From assembly GCA_963682175.1 (NCBI GenBank), contig OY821771.1, forward strand, positions 12,027,001 to 12,091,000: a stretch of DNA of 64,000 nucleotides. Direction: 5' to 3'. The stretch comes from Triglochin maritima (lineage: Eukaryota > Streptophyta > Magnoliopsida > Alismatales > Juncaginaceae). Below are positions 34,120-46,137 of this stretch, in pieces. How positions within the stretch are numbered: the first letter of the stretch is position 1; the number at the start of each line of letters is the position of its first letter. Position numbers and translations under genes: made by a program. Under the pieces are notes generated by a model. It saw nothing but the letters and a program-made list of their open reading frames with translations. It searched no databases and was not told the DNA's origin.

Positions 34120-35593
34120 CTACAAAATAAATCATATAGGAATTTAATGCCAATTTTATGTTTTAATACATATGCATACATATATTGAATATAAATGTAA
34201 ATGTTGCAAATAAAAATTTTGCCCATAAATGCAACAATCCAAGATCTCATCAATCGTAATATAGACTAGCTAAGGGCTATCGATTACAATATCAAGGTAA
34301 GAAAACATTTTCTAATCACAACCTTTTTGAATTTTAGCAACATTTAGCATCTTCAAACTCTTGTGACTATTGTCGTTTTAATTATGAGGGAATACGACCT
34401 ATCCTCGTAAGAAAAACTTTTTCCCAAAACCGAGCGAGGGCTCTAGGTAATGTTAAGAAAACTTATTTTCATTTGATACGAGATACGTTTATCCATTGTA
34501 TTCACAACTAAACATACTTGGGGTTCACTAGGGTGAAACACACCTCATATATTTAATTGTGGCACAACAACAGACAACCATTATATCTCCCACTATTCCC
34601 AAAGATGGAGGGAGCTATCTCCAGCTAAGGGCGAGCAGAGTATCCATCGATCAATGGCTGCTAGTGGATGAAATAAGAAGGAAATTTATTCTTAATTTTT
34701 GTTTGGACAATTTAACATGTGATTTAGAATTTTAGGTTATCATGCATATTATTAATCATACACATCCTAACATTCAACACATTCATCACATGCATAGCAA
34801 GATAAAAACAGAAATTAAACATTCACACAATCCACATCGTGTGAGTTTATATGTTCCCTTCGATCCTCGATCCCTGATCTTAGAACCTCGATCGATGTGC
34901 TACAGCGGCGACTTCCTCTTGCACCAGAGATGTAGATTTTACAGAAAATAAACATGCTCCTCACATTCGATAAAAACCGACTAGTGCAAGTCATATGTAA
35001 AAACCTCTCATCTGCAAATGCAACTATCTAAAAGACGGAAAGAGAGTGAATTTTGGCTTTTACATACATAAGCCCCTGTATAATAATGATTACATACATT
35101 CATAACTGCTGATTTGGAACATATAAACCCACAATTCCTGCAAAGACAACTCGAGCATCCATGCATGCAATATCGCTATAAACTATCAAACCTAGTTTAT
35201 CAAGCATCTAGAATCCCAAACAATTCTTTGAAAAACATTTTGAAATCCATTAAAAACGTTTTTCATGCATCCATAGTTCAAAAATTAATTATGAACCGTT
35301 GTCCATTCAATTTCCAATGGAAAGATGAATCGCAGTTTTTCGGTTTTGTTGATTCTCTTACAAAATAATCGTTTATACTTAAAACGAAATTATTGCAAGT
35401 TAGACAAATGTCTAAATCTTAATTCTAATAATTACATGGCATGTTTTAAAACACTTAAAACATTCAGAACGAATTATGATGGAGAATTACATCAACAAAC
35501 ATTCATAGACCGAAAAAACTGGTAAATTGAATTGTTTAAATCCTAGATGGTAAACTAAATTCGTTTACAGCCATAAATCATGAGAAAATTGAA
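34120..35593 (-). other. 5' leader of the copia element
   Basis: Non-coding interior between the primer site and gag. No conserved domain. Short frames here are not credible. Confidence 0.6.
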
Positions 35594-35611
35594 CCCTATG
35601 CTCTGATACCA
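35594..35611 (-). other. tRNA-iMet primer binding site of the copia element
   Basis: The minus strand reads TGGTATCAGAGCATAGGG starting one base inside the 5' LTR. It is a standard copia minus-strand primer site and confirms orientation. Confidence 0.93.
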
Positions 35612-35612
35612 C

Positions 35613-37652
35613 TGTAGGATTTCATGTTTAATTGTACATATTTATTTTTGAAATTTTTATGCACAATAAGGATCAATTTACAATTTTCTGTGATTTATTT
35701 CATGCATGCATCAATTTGTTTCAATAACTACTTTCAAAACTTTATTAACACAAATACGGGCTCCGAAATTCATACCTAGAAGTTCTCTACAACTTCTTGA
35801 AGATTCGGATACGTTGGGGATGATCCTCGCTGCGCCGGATGCCTCCGAGTATTCACCAAACTCTAAACAAGATCTGAGAGAGGGAAGCTAGTCTCTCAAT
35901 CTCCGATAGGGTTTAGAATCCAATTACAAACCCCTCTTTAATTCCCTTGAGAAGATGATCTCTTAAGAACTAAAACTAAACTTAAGAATTAAGGGATTTT
36001 CGTGGAGATTTATGGAGAGAGAATTTTTGCATAAGTAATAATGAATTAATTTTGGAGGTAATGAGATAAACTTGTATTTATAAGCTCTCTCCAAATTACA
36101 TATTCATGTGCAACCCCTTGCCCATCATTTCATGCAAAATTCCATCTAACCATCCATTATTTAATAATAAATAATATCAGCCACGAATTAAATCAATTAT
36201 GGACCAATTCCATGCATGATCTAATTAATTTTGCTGAAAACCGTCTGGACCGGTCGACCGTTTGGAGGTTCGGTCGACCGCTCGAACCATGTTTCGGTCG
36301 ACCGTTCAATAACTCGGTCGACCGTTCGTAACAGGAATTATTCCATCTCGATGTTCGGTCGACCGACCGTTTACTTTCGGTCGACCGTTCGAACAGATGA
36401 AAATTCCCTGTTATCGGTCGAGACATGTCCGGTCGACCGTGCCCGATCGGTCGACCGTTTACTGCTAACCGGTCGACCGTTGGAGCACTGTTTTGCAGAC
36501 TTGTCAAATTTCGGTTTAACCCCTACAAAATTTGACATTTCGGGATTAGTAGTAAATTTACAACTTATGTAACATATTATCCTATGTAATGATCAATCAT
36601 TACACCCCATAATATTTACATCACATATGAATTTTATTTAGATTCTAATTATGTTATTAATCACAACATAATTTTGATTTTGCTTGTTCACCCCATGTGT
36701 CATATTTTCTACATGAAACCCGATACATCTTATGAACTCAAAATCCCCATTTCTTGTTTCCCAGTTTTGCGGTGTGACCTATGGGAGGATCTTAACTAAG
36801 TTGGCAGTGATATTAAGAGCTTAATATCACAAGCTATAAGTGGTATCTAGCTACACATTATAGCTCCCAATTAGTTAGATGTCTTAATTCCACTCGAACC
36901 AAAACCCGATCCATTTAGTGATGGAGTGCACCACTTGTGTCCGTCCCTTGCCTCATGATATTAAGAATACACACAAAGTAGTATTGTGTCATCTTTGTAT
37001 TAGTATTCATTTCTTGATCTCTTTAAACTAGTTATAAATATGTGACTTAACTCAAATCACATTGTGCACATTATAACTTTGCTTTATCAAGGGGCCCACT
37101 AATATCATCACTCAATCAAGAGGGGCAATGATAGTCTTTTGATTAACTATCTTCTCCAACGAAAGTTGTACTTAACCAACCAATGCCTTTACACTACACT
37201 TATCGATAGTTCAAGACACTGATCTAATTAAGTATTCCTTAAGTGATCAGATATAAGTCTCATATCAAAGGACCAAAGACACGGTAAAATATTAATGACA
37301 CAGAAACACATTTCTATAATATTTTACTTATTAGGTCTATTCAGTATACAAAAGTAATATTTTCCTTTTTTGCATACCCGTGTTGTCACTCACTTGTAGA
37401 ACTACAATGATCTATGACCAAACACGACAATCTTAACCCGGTAATTAATGTCCCATGTTAATTACCATGATTGCGAATATCTTTTGTTTTATGTAAACCA
37501 ATATCTTTTAGAGCTCTACGGTTAAGGACCAAAAGCCTCTTCCTTAACACTTCTAAAAGACGAATAACATAAACAAGGAACAAAATGATTTCTCATTCAA
37601 TTCATAATAATTGGCATTTAAAAGTAAAACTTTTAGAACACATTCCCTTCAC
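35613..37652 (-). repeat. Copia 5' LTR (complete, 2040 bp)
   Basis: Full-length copy with the TG...CA ends and the GTCGACCG cluster at 36248-36485. The roughly 190 bp at 35634-35823 survive only here, having been lost from the other LTR. Confidence 0.93.
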
Positions 37653-37990
37653 TCAAAAGACTTGATAAGATAGTACATGCGGCCCGACAGAGAGATGATT
37701 GGTCAGCGAAACATGAAATTTACATACGAATGTGGGACAGACCGCATATCATTCAGGAAGGTCGACCATATGATCCGAGAGAAAATCGACGGTATCGTCA
37801 GTGGTTTCAGCATAATGGTATGTACACGGTCTACATACGAGGCCAAATAGAGTTCGGTTTGGAAAGGTCGTTGCCACCCTCACGTGATTCTATCGAGGAC
37901 TTAGGTTACGTTCCTGGTGAACCACGTATTCGACGTATGATATGTTTTTTGAACGACTTTGACGATTATTGTTTGTTGTGTTTTACTATC
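37653..37990 (+). pseudogene. PMD gene of element B, 3' part after the copia insertion
   Basis: Joining the frame before the insertion (HSWTEL) to the bases after it, with one copy of the CTCAA duplication, continues the PMD C-terminal region (RLDKIVHAARQRDDWS, then RMWDRPHI and YDPRENRRYRQWF). This shows the gene was whole when the copia element landed. It stops at 37990. Confidence 0.8.
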
Positions 37991-38010
37991 TAATTTTACT
38001 ACAATTTGGA

Positions 38011-38312
38011 GACTGTGAAAAGAGTAGAATTTCAATATTTGATATTATTACCAATTATTAATAACTATAAATATAAGAATGAAAAAAATAATTACCTCAA
38101 ATAACACCAGGAAAGACACACGGATCAGAAAAATTGATATCACCAGACACAATTTGAAGACTGTGAAGAGAGTAGAATTTCAATATTTGATATTATTACC
38201 AATTATTAATAACTATAAATAGAAGAATGAAAAAAATAATTACCTCAAATAACACCAGGAAAGACACACGGATCAGAAAAATTGATATCACCGGGCACAA
38301 TTTCAAAACTGT
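38011..38312 (-). repeat. 148-bp tandem duplication with splice-donor-like motif
   Basis: GACTGTGAA(A/G)AGAGTAGAATTTC at 38011 repeats at 38159, and a third partial copy starts at about 38307. On the minus strand each unit has TTTCCTGGTGTTATTTGAG followed by GTAATTATT, resembling exon 1 and the donor of the transposase gene in MULE-1 (GGTGAG then GTAAGC). Confidence 0.8.
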
Positions 38313-38385
38313 GTGGAGAGTAGAAGTGGAAATGTGCGAGGAATTGAAAAAATAATTGGATTGAAAAAAAAATAGACGGAACGTG

Positions 38386-38393
38386 TATTTATA
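38386..38393 (-). promoter_or_regulatory. TATA box at the right end of element B
   Basis: TATAAATA on the minus strand, directed into the element, about 80-100 bp upstream of the duplicated exon-like sequence. It is placed like the TATA boxes of MULE-1 and MULE-2. The downstream gene, presumably the transposase, is gone. Confidence 0.5.
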
Positions 38394-38399
38394 GGAACC

Positions 38400-38475
38400 C
38401 ACGATCCGTCATGCGGGTACGAACCGCGATCCGTGCCCACGGATCGCGGGTCGCACCCGCGATCTGCGTAGTTTT
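38400..38475. repeat. GATCCGTG palindrome block, right end of element B
   Basis: Several pairings: CACGATCCGTC, CGCGATCCGTGCCCACGGAT, then CGCGGGTCGCACCCGCGATC. It is GC-rich in AT-rich surroundings, matches the left-end block at 17915-17950, and lies upstream of the TATA box rather than in an intron. Confidence 0.75.
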
Positions 38476-38629
38476 GATTTTTTTTTTTTGATTAGTTTTT
38501 TATTTTTTTTAAAATGATTATTAATTAAAAAAATTACGGGATCAAATGAGTATTAAATTAAATGTTCTGAGGTAAAACAAAAAGGGTAAAATTACCGACT
38601 GGGCGACTTGTTTCGTTAATCTCTTTCGG

Positions 38630-41505
38630 TTTGGAAAGTTTAAAATGGGTGGTTCAGATAAAGTAAATAAATAATTCCAAACTGTAAATTTTGGAAAGTG
38701 TTTCTGATATAATTTGGTCACGTGTCTAGGAAAAATGTATATGTAAGATAAAATGAGAGAGAATGTAATTTAAATATCATTTAAACATAGTTGTAGGGGT
38801 TTAGTGTCATTCTAACTTACAATGCAGTTTATTATGTCTAGTAATGATCACGTGTATGTATGAACAATATAATTATGTTTGAATAGGATACTTATTTTAT
38901 AAAAGTGCTGTTCTTATTTGTTCGTTAGGATTGGATGCGGTTCGATAACTCGACTAGAGGTCGACTCAAAAAACCTTCTATTTAACTTGAAAATAATTTT
39001 TTTTGATATAACAATAAAAAATGTCCGTTCAGACTGCAATCAACTTTACAACTTGACTTATAACTGCAATCAACATTACAACTTATTAGTCATAATTCAT
39101 AAGTTTTGATGCCGAAAGGAGAGTTTTGTAGTGTATTTGATTCTTTACTGATGTAGTTAACGGCCGTTGGTAAATTAGCATTACATTATGACTTTGGAAA
39201 CAATACGAGACGACAATTATGACAATTTACGAACAATTTTCGTAGGAAAAGAATTTACTAAGATTTGTACATGGATTTCCTTGGTTTCAAATTTCAGCTT
39301 GACACCTTGTCGGGTTGTCCAGTGAAATTCCTATAAATTTACTAAGATGTATTCTATAAATTTACTATGATGTATAGTTGTCTACTATAAATTCCTCAGG
39401 AACAAATTTGTACTGCTTAAGACCAATGAATCAACTTATGCACTCTGTCCGAACCCAGAAAACTTTTGCTTTGATTGCTTCTATTTTTTCACCACAAAAG
39501 CTGAGAAGGAAAAAATGGGAAGGCACTGGAGTTATTTTCTTAGGCACACTTGCAAAGTAATATTGAAGCAATACACTTGAGGTCGTGAACATCCAACTGT
39601 GTTAGATACAAGTGCATGTGACAAGATAATTTGTGAATTTTACAAATGTACTATAAAAAAACTCAATTGCATTCCTCAAATATTGATACCTTGCAACGAC
39701 ACCCGAACAAATTTTTACCCAAACACTTTTGGTAACGGGTTCAATCTCATTGGTATATCATCAGCATTAAACTCGAACATAAATTTATTTTGGACACTAA
39801 TATAGAACATAAACTTTCCAAGTGCAACACCTTTGACAATGATGTTATATGCTATTCCTGTATTTCTCCAACAAACCAAAAAAATGTGCAAATTCTTCAT
39901 ACCATAAAACTTGGTTCTAGGCTGAAATAAAACTAGAAAATTCCAATTAAGATTCGACAACTCCAGTGCAACAAAACATCATTCTGTTTTAAATGGTTGC
40001 AGAAGATGAGGAAAACGATGTATTATCCACAACAACAAAAAGGAAAAGGAAGATGAAAGAGAAATCATGAATCAACCAGCCGAATGATCTATATTCCTCT
40101 TACATCATGTTGCAACGATTGTGATCAAACATATTAGTAATGAAGCTAGACATGTCGTGATATATTAGATTATAACCAAAACAAAACTGGAGATAAAATA
40201 ACAATGACTGTCAAAAGAAGGCAATTCCCACCAACAAACCAAACAACTTTTTTTACAGTATCCCATGTCACTTGTATGAACTATTAGGATAACGAATTAG
40301 GAGGAGAAACTGTGGTTCGTTATTGATAGAATCAAACAAAATCATTTTGGATACAGCACACTATTATCACGCTCTTGGCAACCTCAAATCAGAAATTTTC
40401 AGACATGCTTATGCAAAACTAAAAACCTGAAAGCTAAACACTACAGAATCAGTGAAATAGTCGTCTGAAAGGGCATCTAGTATTCAACCTGTGCAATCAA
40501 GTTAATTATAAGAAGCTAAATGAAGACCCGCGAAAGCATTTTTGTTATGATTTGAACTCAACTTTCCAGGAAAAGTGAACAACCTGGAATATGGTTTTAA
40601 AAAAAACTTTTTCTGTTACTTAATAAAGTACTTACAATTTAGAACCTGAACCTCTCTAGATTATTTCGTAGGTAAGAATATCCGAAAAGAATAGCAATTT
40701 GACTAATTGTCATTTTGGTTGACAAAAACAAGTTAGTCAAATAACTAGTTTATGCTAAGAATTCGCTGTCACAATGAGTGACACTTGAAAATAATACATT
40801 ACCATTTGAATTTGAACCGGTAGCTGGTTTCAAAGAAATGAAATCTCACATTCCGTAGATGAAAACTTGTGCTTCCCAGATGAGAATACGTGTGACTAGA
40901 TAAAATGGAAACTGGTACACATATGAAGTCTCAAGATTATTTTTAACATTAATATGAAGTCTCGTGCTTCTTAAACGAGATTAGATAAGACTATTAACAT
41001 ATGCGACAAGAAGTATATGGTAACTGACAACTAAATTATTGGTTTCATTATGTAACCAAGAAAGACAATTTCCAGATAAAAGGAAATCAAACATAATAAT
41101 TTAGTCAATTTACAAGATCACCATCACTCCAAAATCTTACATAATCTTCCTTTGACAAATTAAGACACCTTATTGTTCACATCTTCACACAAATTTAAGA
41201 CAATTAATACCAAATTAGACATGGGCACGACACTTGCATGGAATTCAGGATATATGATACAAATACAGGTCAACCTCGGTTTCGTCATCTGATCATTCTG
41301 AAATTTAACTTCAAGAAATAGAAAAGTTTGCCAAGTGATGATATTATTTCATAATGAAGGGAATTATCAACACGGAAGTGAGGACCTAGAGCTGAAGAGT
41401 GTTGTTGATGCACAGTATCTATTCTTTTACTTGAATCTGCAGTTCCTTCCTCTATAATACACGACCACTTTAATGTAGATAGCAGTTTGAACCAAAAGAA
41501 AATGA
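38630..41505. other. Intergenic region between element B and the VAP4-like gene
   Basis: AT-rich with no supported gene. A minus frame of 81 codons (39715-39960) and other short frames show no recognisable motif. It presumably includes the 3' flank of the VAP gene. Confidence 0.4.
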
Positions 41506-41510
41506 AGTTA

Positions 41511-44500
41511 TTAAGTGGAATCAACTCCTTCAATCTGCTGCCTAGCAAGATATCTTTCCCTTCTTTCCTTCTGCAATCATGGAATTTGTGTGATTGTTAA
41601 AACTACGAATTTGCTCGCAAATTACAATGACAGGAATTTTTTTATTACCCATTCATCGATTACAAGTCCTTCACCAACTATTCGTGGGCCAGCCTCTTCT
41701 GGAGGTTTCTTGCGGGCTTCCAGAGCCGCATCTGCCTCAGCCAACTGCCGATTAAGCTTTTCCATTTGCTTCAGCAACAAACAAATCAAAGAGATTAACA
41801 TGACGAAGAAAATTATGTAAGCCACTGACAATAAAAAATATATATTGTGATAAGCTTACTGGACAAGTTCGCTCAGGATCCAAGAAAACAACTCGAAGAA
41901 TTTGCTCTACTGCAATATGATCCTTTTGCTCCTCAAACTGCAATTGACAATTAAGATTGATTGTAAACATGGTTTGCTCAGCAACTCAGTAATATACCCG
42001 CATAAAATATAAATGGTGATTGTTAATCCAATCAGTTAACTATAAACACTTTATGGGGATTCTTTCATTTTTTCCTTTGTTCATGTGAAATATGCTCATG
42101 GCCATGGGGATTCTTTTAAAGCAAGTGAGGATTTAATTCTGAGTACAGAAAAATTGCGAAACAGAATGAGAGCACTGATGCAAGAAGCTAATCATGATTC
42201 ATTTCTAAAATTGAACATGAACTAAGGCCTCGTTTTGTTGTCAAGAACTGAGACCGTTTTAGCAAAGAAAATGGTTTTTCTGAATTTGGGATTTCACACC
42301 GTTTTTTAATACCAAAAAACCCAACTGTTTGGAATCTTTGGATGCCATAAGCCAGACTGGTTTAACACCTTTTTTTTATTGGTGGTTCCCAAACATCTTT
42401 TCGGAGTTCAATAACCATCACACCCCTGCGTGTCCTATTTTTCCAAATAAAAACACCCATGCTCCCATGCCTTTTCTCCTTCCACTCTTCCTCTTCCTCT
42501 ATATTATATCATCTTTCACTCCTGCCCCATCACCCTCAGAAAAAATGCATGTATTAACAACTACATTTATATTGTAACTAATGAAGGCTCAATTGCAAGT
42601 AAGTATAGTAGAAGAATGAAATTCACTACGAAAGCCAAGCTGCAGCTAGCAAAACTGAAAGCTAAACTTCTATTGCATGTTAGCAATGATGAAAATTGCA
42701 TGCCTACTGAAATAACTTACAAAAATATAAAACAAACCACCAACATAACCATTTAGGAACAATATAAACTATAACTACTCTACATAATTAAATTGCAAAC
42801 CATCTAGTGAACATATTACATATAAATAATGACATACAAACACTAACAATAACTCACATTACCAAATTTGTAACTTTCAATATTAAAAAATTAACATTTA
42901 CAAAGCTGAATTTGTTTGGGTACAAATTAACAAACAACAATGTAATTAACAATCAAGAACAAACTTGGACACATCAACAATTGATGATTGAAGACGTGAA
43001 GAAATGGAGTTGACCTAGACCAAACAGCGAAGTAGACGAAGAAGAACCGCGCTGCAGCTTGGAGGTGAAGAAGGGAAAGGGAAATCGTGAAAGGTGTGCA
43101 GCAGACAACTAATTTGGATGGCCCATACATGGTAAATTACCAAATGATAGGTCATTATTGTCCAAAAACTTGGTAACAGATATTTTAAATTTGTGTTAAC
43201 AATAAAGGTCATTAGTCGCCAACATGAGGTGGCACCCACGTCGAAATCCAAAAGCTCCCTCCCACCAGTTTGTGATGTTTGTGTGTGGTTTTGGCTGAAC
43301 AGTAGATTCCTAGGGATTCTAACAAGTATATAACATAGCTTGCTGATTGAGTTTTGATGTCACCACCTAAGGTCCTAACCATTTTACGTAATTTAAGATT
43401 ATAAAATCTTTAGAGAAACATATCAAATTTATGACACTCTTTTGGAACACCCTCTTCTCCAAGCTTATGCTTTTTTAAAACATTTGTTTGATTTAACAAC
43501 TTTCAAAGCTCATGACCAGAGCAGCAATCAAGAACGCAGAAAGATCAAAATTGATGGAATGATAACATGCTTACCAATTCGGGTACATATTCCATAGGTC
43601 CTTTTACTTTAAGACTCAAAATCTTAAACTTGACTTTAGATTTCTGATCAGATTGTTTTTCGTTGTTCTCTGGATGCTCCACAAACTTAAAAACTGCAAC
43701 AGGATGAATGGATGAAAGGTGTCCAGTGTGGCCCTCTTACAACCATCAAATGAAACAGATATTAAATGAGAAGAAGAATGTGTGGTTGTACCAGTTGCTA
43801 TTATACTCTCGCCAGGTGAAAGTATACATCCAGGTGGCCGCATAAAACAGCTCTTTGGGGCAGTTGTTTGAAACTGCAACCATGAACAGAAAAAAACTCA
43901 GTAGTAAGAAAATGCACTTAACAGTCCAGAGAAAACAAGAAGCATTGGAAGCCGCATATTCCAGCATACCAATGGCATATTGTTCGACAAATATTTAATA
44001 CTGTGTTATTCATAATTATGTTGTAAAGTGACCTACCTTAAAAGCTACATGAGATTTGCTCGTATTCTTTATCCTGATGGCACTTCGGACTTGTTTCCCT
44101 GGTTCATCTTCAACAACAAGTTCCATAAAAGGGCAACATTTAGAAAGCAAAGCACCAAATCTCTTTACGTGAAAATTACATGAAAAAATGATAACATCTT
44201 TTTATCATTTTTGGATTTACATAAACTAATGCAAGTAACAATAACAATATGATATGGGGATCGGCAGAATAGGTGGATCTACTAGGTCAGCAGAACATTA
44301 GAAGAACTAATAACAATATCAAGAAAACCCCACCCAGAGCCTCCAAAGAGGCTGATTAAAAACATCAGAATTAGAAAAAATTCAGATCTCAAAATCGACA
44401 AATCATCAAAAATACCAATTGGGGCTAGCTCAATTGAGAGATCCCTTGTCTTGAGATAGTTGAGACCAAGGATCAAATCCTAGTAGTCGCATTCATATGT

Positions 44501-45539
44501 TTGGGATGTTAGGATTTAAAATGGGGTGAGTAGTAGGGTAGATAAAATAAAAAATAACTCATCAAAAATAGCCCACAGAGTTCGATATTTGTACAAACTA
44601 TTAATGATTAATATTTACAAGTCCATCTTAATGTTAACTTTCTTGAATTCTAAAGAAATCGGAAAGTAATGATGATGAGGCAGTTAATAGTGGGATAAAC
44701 AACTTCATGTTATGTTTCATCTTTGTAGATGACCCATTTTTAAGGTGGCTGAAATATTTATAGGAAACTTCCTCGACACTATGACTTCGGATGAATTTCC
44801 TAGTTTATAAGTTGAGAAAATTTGAACGGATAGATGTCTAACATCCATTAACAGTTCATAAGTTCATTCTCCACTTGTAATTAAGGACCAAAAATAATTT
44901 TCTCAACTTTCTTTGACCTTCGTTTACACTATATTATATAAAATTCCATTGGGTCTTCAAGTCTAGATTCCAATCTTAAACAAACTTATCAGTTTGACTT
45001 TGAAATAACAAAAAATACAACTAAGAAACTTAAAATTCAGAAACACGTAGAAAATTTAACAAGACTTCAAAAGAGAAAGTTGAGGTGTCAGAAAAAACTC
45101 ATAAGCAACTAAAGAAACGGCACTCATTATAGAACATAGATGGATCTAAATCTCATAAGCGACAGTCCGATTGTGTGTCAGAAAATCCTTTTTTTTATTT
45201 TAAAAATCACAAAACCCTCAAAATAGCAACAACCCAAAATAATATCACTAAATCTATTTCTAAAAAAAAGGCAAAATTTTAAAAATAGAAAGAGGTCGTT
45301 CAAACAACCCAAAATAACACTTTCAATTTTTTTTCAAAATTCGATTTTTTTTTTCAAAACTCACACGGAAAGTAAAGTTTGGTCGCCGGCTCGAGCCTAA
45401 GCCGCCGCCTGGCCGGAAGCAGCGACCTCGCGACGGACGAGACGGAGTTCGCGACTCCCGACCCCTCGGCGGCTCTCGACCCCGAGTTGGAGCTCGACGA
45501 CGACCCGAACGCGCTCCGCTCTCCGCTCCAGAACGGCAT
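41511..45539 (-). CDS. VAP4-like vesicle-associated protein (MSP domain), seven exons
   Basis: Exons on the minus strand: 45539-45365, 44108-44038, 43873-43792, 43693-43575, 41937-41860, 41768-41649, 41570-41511. All junctions are GT-AG and in phase, giving 234 residues. A Ser-rich N-terminus and SLLPARRRLRLEPATKLYFP lead into the MSP/VAP beta-sandwich (GKQVRSAIRIKNTSKSHVAF, FQTTAPKSCFMRPPG, SPGESIIAT, LSLKVKGPMEYVPEL, EQILRVVFLDPE). Then comes a coiled segment (LNRQLAEADAALEARKKPPE) and the plant VAP4 tail (VGEGLVIDEW, KERRERYLARQQ). VAP proteins bind FFAT-motif partners at endoplasmic reticulum contact sites; the VAP4 subgroup typically lacks an obvious membrane anchor and none is seen. All seven exons look intact. 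MULE-1 sits 443 bp upstream of the ATG. Confidence 0.92.
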
Positions 45540-45973
45540 CTCCGCCGGGTCAGGATTTGGGATTTTTAGGGATTTATCGGGGATTTTTGGGTGTGGGGTG
45601 GAGTCCGGCGGACGTGAGGGGGGAGTTAGGGGGGATCGAGGGATGGGTCTGGAGTCCGTAGGAGTGGTGTGTTTGGGGAAGCTGCACTTTAACCTACCCT
45701 ACCTGCTTTCTTCTCTGGCCTTTTTGCAACTACGTCCTTCCCAAAGTGAGATACTGAGATTGTGTATGAATTTTGGTTTCAAGTTTCAACTATTATGGTA
45801 AGCTGCCTTGGGAACTTTGGATGACTCATTCTTAGTATGAGATTTCACTTCAATATGGAATTTCAAAGTGTCACATTTGCAAATATCATGTTTGGTTGAT
45901 ATTGTAGTCGAATTTTCAAATCTCTCGTGTTAGTTTGACATTTTAATTCCATACAAAAATTGTCAAGCCAAAA

Positions 45974-45981
45974 TTTTTAAA
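45974..45981. other. Left copy of the MULE-1 target duplication (TTTTTAAA)
   Basis: Identical to 52399-52406. The 8-bp length is normal for Mutator-type insertion. Confidence 0.85.
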
Positions 45982-46045
45982 GGGAACTACTAAACGTCGC
46001 CCCAAAACTACTTAAATCGCCCCTTGAAATTACCAAATTGCCCTT
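45982..46045. repeat. Left terminal inverted repeat of MULE-1
   Basis: Matches the reverse complement of 52335-52398 with a handful of mismatches. Similar ends are at 520-588 and 54320-54380. Confidence 0.9.
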
Positions 46046-46079
46046 AACAATATATTTAATACCCATATCGTCCCGTGTC

Positions 46080-46087
46080 TATAAATA
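46080..46087 (+). promoter_or_regulatory. TATA box of the MULE-1 transposase gene
   Basis: TATAAATA lies just inside the left TIR and 58 bp upstream of the ATG at 46138. Confidence 0.7.
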
Positions 46088-46137
46088 AGGCCTATGGTCT
46101 TGTATATTCATAATTTATCAGTAAAAACACCACGAAA

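Larger units (their letters stand above)
19888..37652 (-). mobile_element. Ty1/copia retrotransposon, minus strand, carrying a nested Gypsy element
   Basis: LTRs start TGTAGGATTTCATG and end ACATTCCCTTCA in plus-strand reading. The right LTR (5' LTR) is 35613-37652. The left LTR (3' LTR) is 19888-19908 plus 28079-29919, split by a Gypsy element. A 5-bp duplication CTCAA flanks the element (19883-19887 and 37653-37657). A tRNA-iMet primer site, gag, protease, integrase, RT and RNase H follow in copia order on the minus strand. The LTRs differ by a few percent. The polyprotein has a frameshift and several stops, so it is not autonomous now. Confidence 0.95.
17770..38625 (+). mobile_element. Decayed MULE-like element carrying a PMD gene (element B), host of nested insertions
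   Basis: Inner inverted repeats of about 90 bp (17841-17930 and 38450-38537) share GTAATTT, TTAATTAATAATCATTTTAAA and AACTACGCAGATC. Outward, TTAAAGAAAGTAAGAGACC (17775) resembles the complement of the right edge GGGCGACTTGTTTCGTTAA (38604-38622), itself like the MULE-1 end. A PMD gene runs rightward from the left end. At the right end a TATA box and short exon-like sequence point left, mirroring MULE-1, but no transposase remains. Exact ends and TSD were not found. About 17.8 kb of it is the inserted copia/Gypsy nest. Confidence 0.5.

Noticed and set aside
39715..39960. 81-codon minus-strand frame downstream of element B
   Set aside because: No recognisable domain, no neighbouring exons with continuity, AT-rich surroundings.
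45379..45801. 140-codon plus-strand frame at 45.4 kb
   Set aside because: Antisense to the first exon and 5' leader of the VAP4-like gene, whose exon structure is well supported.
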